Below, piece after piece: positions 60,489 through 64,000 of a stretch of DNA of 64,000 nt (its first letter is position 1; each line of letters starts with the position of its first letter). Source of the DNA: Myxococcota bacterium (GTDB lineage: Bacteria > Myxococcota_A > UBA9160 > UBA6930); the NCBI GenBank assembly GCA_028285625.1, contig JANQOX010000001.1:1-64000 (forward strand), read 5' to 3'. The notes under the pieces are model-generated. The model was given only the letters and a program-made list of their open reading frames with translations, did not search any database and had not been told where the DNA came from. The translations under genes were made by a program, and so were the position numbers.

Positions 60489-62324
60489 ATGCGCAGTCCG
60501 AAGCGACTTCGACTCACCGTGTTCCTCGCCCTGGGCCTTGCGACCGGGGTGCCGACTGCCGCGACGTCGGCCGAAGCCGGCCCGACCCTCACGGGTACCG
60601 TAACCGACTCGACCGGCGTTCCGATCGTCGGCGCCATGGTCAGCGTTTCGACCGGCAAGCCGGCGCACCGGATCACGGTCTTTTCCGACCACCAGGGTCG
60701 CTTCGCAACGCCGCCGCTCGACGGCGCCGGCCCTTACGACGTGCGTGCTCGCCGAATCGGATGGCGCGATCGGCAGGCGGTTGGGGTGGCACCGGGCGAG
60801 GCTCTCACCCTGCCGCTCGAACGGGAGACCGACGCCACGGCCCTGGCGGCACAGCTGCCCGCCAATCGCTGGTACGCGCTGCTGCTCGACGAACTCGAGG
60901 GCCAGCCCGAGATGCGCGAGCAGTTGGTGCGCCAGTGCACCTACTGCCATCAGCAAGGCAGCCTTCACACGCGCATCGAGCGCTCACCCGAGCAGTGGCA
61001 GAAGGTGATCGCACTCATGGGCCGCATGGGTGGCGTGATCTCGCCCGCGCTTGCCGAACAGGTGCCCGAGATCTTCACGCGTGCCTACGCGCCCGCGACG
61101 GCCGTGCCTCGGCTCACGGCCGATCGCGATGAACCCGACTTCGCGCCGCCGCCCCACCCCGAGGCGCGCAAGGCCGTGATCGAAGAGTGGGACCTCGGCC
61201 ACCCCGCGTCGATGCAGCACGACGTCACCATGCACCCCGACGGTCGGCTCTACTCCGTCGACATGACCCAGGACATGCTCTACCGGCTCGACCCGTCGGT
61301 GCCCGGCGGCGACCGCAAGAGCTGGAAGGTTCCCCACGGTGATCTGGAGCTCGGGGGTGCGCTCGGCACCGGCGGTGCGCCCACCCCCTCGACCGCCAAC
61401 GCGCGGGTGGGCCCCCACTCGCTTCAGGTCGCACCCGACGGCGCAATCTGGTCGACCCTGGCGCTCGGCAACCAGCTCGCGCGCTTCGACCCCAAGACCG
61501 AAGCCTGGACGATCCACCCGCTCGAAGAGGGCTTCTATCCGCACACGCTTCGCTTCGATGCGCGCGGGCGCATCTGGTACACGGTGGCCGTCTCGAACCA
61601 CGTGGGCGTGCTCGATCTGGCGACGGGTGAGCACCAGTGGATTCGTCTGCCGACCAAGACGTGGGGGCAGGCGATCATGGTGCGCATGCTGCCGGTCTTC
61701 TTGTGGCTCGCCCAGAAGATGGACCTCGGCGCGGCAGGCGAGGGCGGTGGCGGCGGTAGCGACCTGCCCGAGATGCCGATCCCCTATGGCATCGACGTCT
61801 CGCCGACGGGCGACATCTGGTTCAGCCAGCTGAACAACCACCAGATCGGCCGCATCGACCCCGACACGTTCGAGGTGGAGATGGTCCAGACGCCCTTTTC
61901 GGCCCCGCGCCGGCTGCGCTTCGACTCGCAGGGACGGCTCTGGATCCCGGGGTTCTCGTCGAGCGTGCTCGCGCGCTTCGACCCCGAGACGCGCGCGTTC
62001 GAAACCTGGGAGCTGCCCATCGAGCCGCTGGGCAGCGAGACGCCCTACGCCCTGCACGTCGACCGGCGCACCGACACGGTCTGGGTCTGCGGAACCAACA
62101 GCGACACGCTGATCCGTTTCGAGCCGCCGAGCGAGCGCTTCACGGTCTACCCGCTTCCGACGCGCGTCACCTACACCCGGGAGATCGACTTCGACGCCCA
62201 GGGTCGCGTCTGGACCTCCAACTCCAACGTTCCCAGCTGGCAGATCGAGGGGGGGCTCCCCAAGGTGATCCGCCTCGACCCCGACCCCACCGCGCGGGCG
62301 CGTGTGGCGACGACCGCACCCTGA
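60489..62324 (+). CDS. Haem-binding Vgb-like beta-propeller protein with carboxypeptidase-regulatory domain
   Basis: 611 residues. Signal peptide (VFLALGLATGVPTAATSA); CarboxypepD_reg-like domain at about 32-110 (TLTGTVTDSTGVPIVGAMVS); a single c-type haem motif CTYCH (Cys150, Cys153, His154) followed by a helical stretch; then from about 235 a virginiamycin-B-lyase-like propeller with repeats such as LRFDARGRIWYTV, FDSQGRLWIPGF and FDAQGRVWTSN. The haem points to electron transfer or redox sensing, not lyase chemistry. It is followed after 3 bases by a membrane protein gene, so the two are likely one unit. Confidence 0.82.
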   Translation: MRSPKRLRLTVFLALGLATGVPTAATSAEAGPTLTGTVTDSTGVPIVGAMVSVSTGKPAHRITVFSDHQGRFATPPLDGAGPYDVRARRIGWRDRQAVGVAPGEALTLPLERETDATALAAQLPANRWYALLLDELEGQPEMREQLVRQCTYCHQQGSLHTRIERSPEQWQKVIALMGRMGGVISPALAEQVPEIFTRAYAPATAVPRLTADRDEPDFAPPPHPEARKAVIEEWDLGHPASMQHDVTMHPDGRLYSVDMTQDMLYRLDPSVPGGDRKSWKVPHGDLELGGALGTGGAPTPSTANARVGPHSLQVAPDGAIWSTLALGNQLARFDPKTEAWTIHPLEEGFYPHTLRFDARGRIWYTVAVSNHVGVLDLATGEHQWIRLPTKTWGQAIMVRMLPVFLWLAQKMDLGAAGEGGGGGSDLPEMPIPYGIDVSPTGDIWFSQLNNHQIGRIDPDTFEVEMVQTPFSAPRRLRFDSQGRLWIPGFSSSVLARFDPETRAFETWELPIEPLGSETPYALHVDRRTDTVWVCGTNSDTLIRFEPPSERFTVYPLPTRVTYTREIDFDAQGRVWTSNSNVPSWQIEGGLPKVIRLDPDPTARARVATTAP

Positions 62325-62327
62325 CGC

Positions 62328-62804
62328 GTGAGTGAGTTCGTCCTCGCGCGTGCACTCCATGTTCTGGGGGTCGTTCTCTGGATCGGCGGGGTGGCCATGG
62401 TGACCACGGTGCTGCTGCCCGCGGTGCGAGAACTCAAGACGCCCGAAGAGCGCGTGGTGTTCTTCGAAACCGTGGAGAGGCGGTTCGCGTGGCAGTCGCG
62501 CGGGACGACCTTGCTCACGGGGCTGAGCGGCTTCTACATGGTCCACACGCTCGGCGCCTGGCACTGGTACCTGGAGCCTTCGCGTTGGTACCTGCACGCG
62601 ATGACGGCCGTCTGGCTGCTCTTCACGCTGATGCTCTTCGTGTTCGAGCCGCTCTTCCTGCACGGCTGGTTCGAGCGTTCGGCCGAGCGCGACCCGACGG
62701 GTACGTTCCGGCGCATCGAGCGCATGCATCGCGTACTGCTCGCGCTCAGTCTGGTCACCGTGGCGGCCGCGGTCTCGGCGTCGCACGGCTGGCTCTGGTT
62801 CTAG
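62328..62804 (+). CDS. Integral membrane protein, CopD/DUF2214-like
   Basis: 158 residues from a GTG, four TM helices. Conserved histidines occur in ALHVLGVVLWIGGVA, MVHTLGAWHWY and RYLHAMTAVWLL-like positions, the last two in TM segments, as in cytochrome-b-like CopD domains that coordinate haem or copper. The adjacent haem-propeller gene, 3 bases upstream, makes a membrane electron-transfer partner plausible. Function inferred only. Confidence 0.68.
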   Translation: MSEFVLARALHVLGVVLWIGGVAMVTTVLLPAVRELKTPEERVVFFETVERRFAWQSRGTTLLTGLSGFYMVHTLGAWHWYLEPSRWYLHAMTAVWLLFTLMLFVFEPLFLHGWFERSAERDPTGTFRRIERMHRVLLALSLVTVAAAVSASHGWLWF

Positions 62805-62892
62805 GGCGCTCCGGAGGCTCGAGCCTCGGCAGAATGACCCGAACTGGCTACGCGAAACCCCCATCCGGCGCCATGTCCCAAGCGGGTCGTTG

Positions 62893-62926
62893 GCGGACCT
62901 TCTCCTCGTACCGAGAGGAGGTCCGC
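62893..62926 (+). promoter_or_regulatory. Hairpin covering a ribosome-binding site
   Basis: GCGGACCT (62893-62900) pairs with AGGTCCGC (62919-62926), and CTCG/CGAG extends it inward. The AGGAGG of the downstream gene lies inside the 3' arm, directly before its ATG at 62927, so translation should need the hairpin to open. Confidence 0.5.
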
Positions 62927-63202
62927 ATGACTCGCCAGCCGCCCACGAGGGTTCGAACCGAAGGCAGTCGCCGCGCACGGCGCACGCTGCGCGGGTTTGC
63001 CGCGACCTGCTCGTTGCTGGCGGCCCTCGTTGGAACCACGGGGCTCCTCGGTGCCCGCGCTGTTTCGCGCCCGTCTGCATCGAGCCAGGTCGACGTCTGG
63101 GCCGCCGATAGCAGGCCGGCGCTCATCGCTCTCGGCGCAGGCAACTGGGGCGGGGTCGTCGTCCTGAAGGGCTCGGGCGATACGCACGCGGCTCGCCGCT
63201 AG
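62927..63202 (+). CDS. Small exported or membrane-anchored protein of unknown function
   Basis: 91 residues: basic n-region, a hydrophobic segment (AATCSLLAALVGTTGLLGA) and a short mature part (SSQVDVWAADSRPALIALGAG). The ORF-track frame begins much earlier, but the excellent GAGAGGAGG before 62927 decides the start. That ribosome site is buried in a hairpin. No family is recognised. GCCCC/GGGGC at 63209-63223 is a weak terminator candidate after it. Confidence 0.6.
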   Translation: MTRQPPTRVRTEGSRRARRTLRGFAATCSLLAALVGTTGLLGARAVSRPSASSQVDVWAADSRPALIALGAGNWGGVVVLKGSGDTHAARR

Positions 63203-63308
63203 CCCGGCGCCCCGAGTCGGGGCAGGCTCGGACGTTGACTTCCGCCGGTCTGGGTCTATCCAAGGTCATGCGCCGTTCCCTTCTTGCCCGCGCCCGGTTG
63301 CGGTAGCC

Positions 63309-64000
63309 GTGCCCGAAGGCCCCGAGATCCGGCGGGCGGCCGACCAGGTCGACCGGGCGCTGCGTGGGCGCAAAGCCGAGGTCGTGTTCTTTGCCTTTCC
63401 CCACCTGAAGGGCTTCGAGCGAGAGCTCCGTGGGCAGCGCGTGCGCGCGGTCGAACCGCGGGGCAAGGCGCTCCTCACGCGCTTCGAATCGGGCTGGACG
63501 GTCTTCAGCCACAACCAGCTCTATGGGCGCTGGTACGTGACCCGGTCGGGCAAGCCGCCCGACACGCGTCGCTCGCTGCGGTTTGCGGTTCGCAACCAGG
63601 CGCAGACGGCGTGGCTCTACAGCGCGTCACAGATCGAGGTCCATCGCGATCGCGACCTGCCCAGGCAGCCCTACCTGGCAAGCCTGGGGCCCGACGCCCT
63701 CGACCCCGCCCTCGACGAGAAGGCGCTGCGAGCCCACCTGCGCAACCCCCGCTTCGCCCGCAGCGATCTGGCCACGCTGCTCTTGCGGCAGGACTTCGTC
63801 GCGGGGATCGGCAACTACCTGCGGTCCGAGGTGCTGCACGTGGCGCGCCTGCATCCGCATCGGCGGCTGGGCGATCTCGAAGCAAGCGAGGTCCGGCGGC
63901 TCGCCGCTGCGCTGCTGGCCGTGACGCGCCGCGCCTATGAGACGGGCGGTGTCACCAACGACCCGCGTCGTGCGCGAAAGCTCGAGCTGGCCGGGGTCCC
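63309..64000 (+). CDS. nei: Endonuclease VIII-like DNA glycosylase (3'-truncated by window)
   Basis: 230 residues are present from a GTG, and the frame is open to the window end; it is missing from the ORF track for that reason. The start is PEGPEIRRAADQ, with Pro2 as Schiff-base nucleophile and Glu3 as catalytic acid. Lys in EPRGKALLT and the H-N-Q of FSHNQLYGRW follow, then the H2TH domain with FVAGIGNYLRSEVL. Nei removes oxidised pyrimidines and nicks the strand. The expected zinc finger would lie past the window. Fpg is less likely, since the start is PEGPEI rather than PELPEV. Confidence 0.88.
   Translation, partial: MPEGPEIRRAADQVDRALRGRKAEVVFFAFPHLKGFERELRGQRVRAVEPRGKALLTRFESGWTVFSHNQLYGRWYVTRSGKPPDTRRSLRFAVRNQAQTAWLYSASQIEVHRDRDLPRQPYLASLGPDALDPALDEKALRAHLRNPRFARSDLATLLLRQDFVAGIGNYLRSEVLHVARLHPHRRLGDLEASEVRRLAAALLAVTRRAYETGGVTNDPRRARKLELAGV

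Noticed and set aside
63284-63940. ORF-track frame of 218 residues at the window end
   Set aside because: It is a shadow of the nei gene, whose true frame (63309 onward) is open to the window end and was therefore not listed.

Overview
The window is a GC-rich (about 70% by eye), densely coded stretch of a Gram-negative bacterial chromosome. Evidence for an outer membrane and periplasm includes two lytic transglycosylases, several lipoproteins with clear lipoboxes, an ExbB/ExbD-type channel, a predicted beta-barrel and two PEP-CTERM proteins. With a Na+-NQR operon and many GTG/TTG starts, this fits an uncultured Myxococcota or other delta-type lineage, but no phylogenetic marker is present, so the assignment is weak. 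I see no CRISPR array, rRNA gene, intact insertion sequence or replication origin.

Layout. 1-8.1 kb: tail of a haloalkane dehalogenase, tRNA-Arg(TCG) with a partial copy of its 3' end, a molybdopterin oxidoreductase with an HxlR regulator, a Dph6-like ATP pyrophosphatase, an M23 peptidase, a GFA protein, an alpha/beta hydrolase, a small XRE regulator and an ECF sigma/anti-sigma pair. 8.2-14.4 kb: a serine hydrolase, then a tightly overlapping minus-strand operon of eight genes joining an ExbB-like/ExbD-like channel to two single-TM linker proteins, a coiled-coil periplasmic protein, two further exported proteins and a lytic transglycosylase. 14.6-20.6 kb: an HTH/TPR-like protein, a VWA protein, a lipoprotein and a DUF2723 membrane protein. 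20.7-27.0 kb: a 1,618-residue subtilase with in-frame tandem repeats, facing an MltF-type transglycosylase.

29.3-36.5 kb: the nqrABCDEF-apbE-nqrM block. NqrA-F form the Na+-pumping NADH:quinone oxidoreductase. ApbE attaches FMN to the Thr of the GAT motifs in NqrB and NqrC, and NqrM helps insert iron. GlpD follows and can feed the same quinone pool. 38-45.8 kb: an acyl-CoA-dehydrogenase-fold flavoprotein, tRNA-His with promoter and terminator, small exported proteins, and tRNA-Arg(TCT). The last is followed 1.1 kb later by a degraded copy of its own internal sequence, which brackets a PEP-CTERM gene and looks like island debris. A second PEP-CTERM gene and a nucleoside-hydrolase-like lipoprotein come next.

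45.8-64 kb is accessory metabolism: a hydrolase/class III cyclase fusion, an autoregulated TetR-Rieske oxygenase pair with a consensus and probably leaderless promoter, a D-cysteine desulfhydrase-like enzyme, a reductive-dehalogenase-like iron-sulfur protein, a GlxA-type regulator divergent from a GST, a serine hydrolase, cytochrome c, a DEAD-box helicase, a haem-containing beta-propeller protein coupled to a membrane protein, and the start of an Nei glycosylase gene that runs off the window.

The best candidates for something undescribed are the eight-gene ExbB/ExbD-transglycosylase operon, the repeat-bearing subtilase, the haem-propeller/membrane pair and the two tRNA-Arg scars. All functions are read from sequence by eye; no database search was run.
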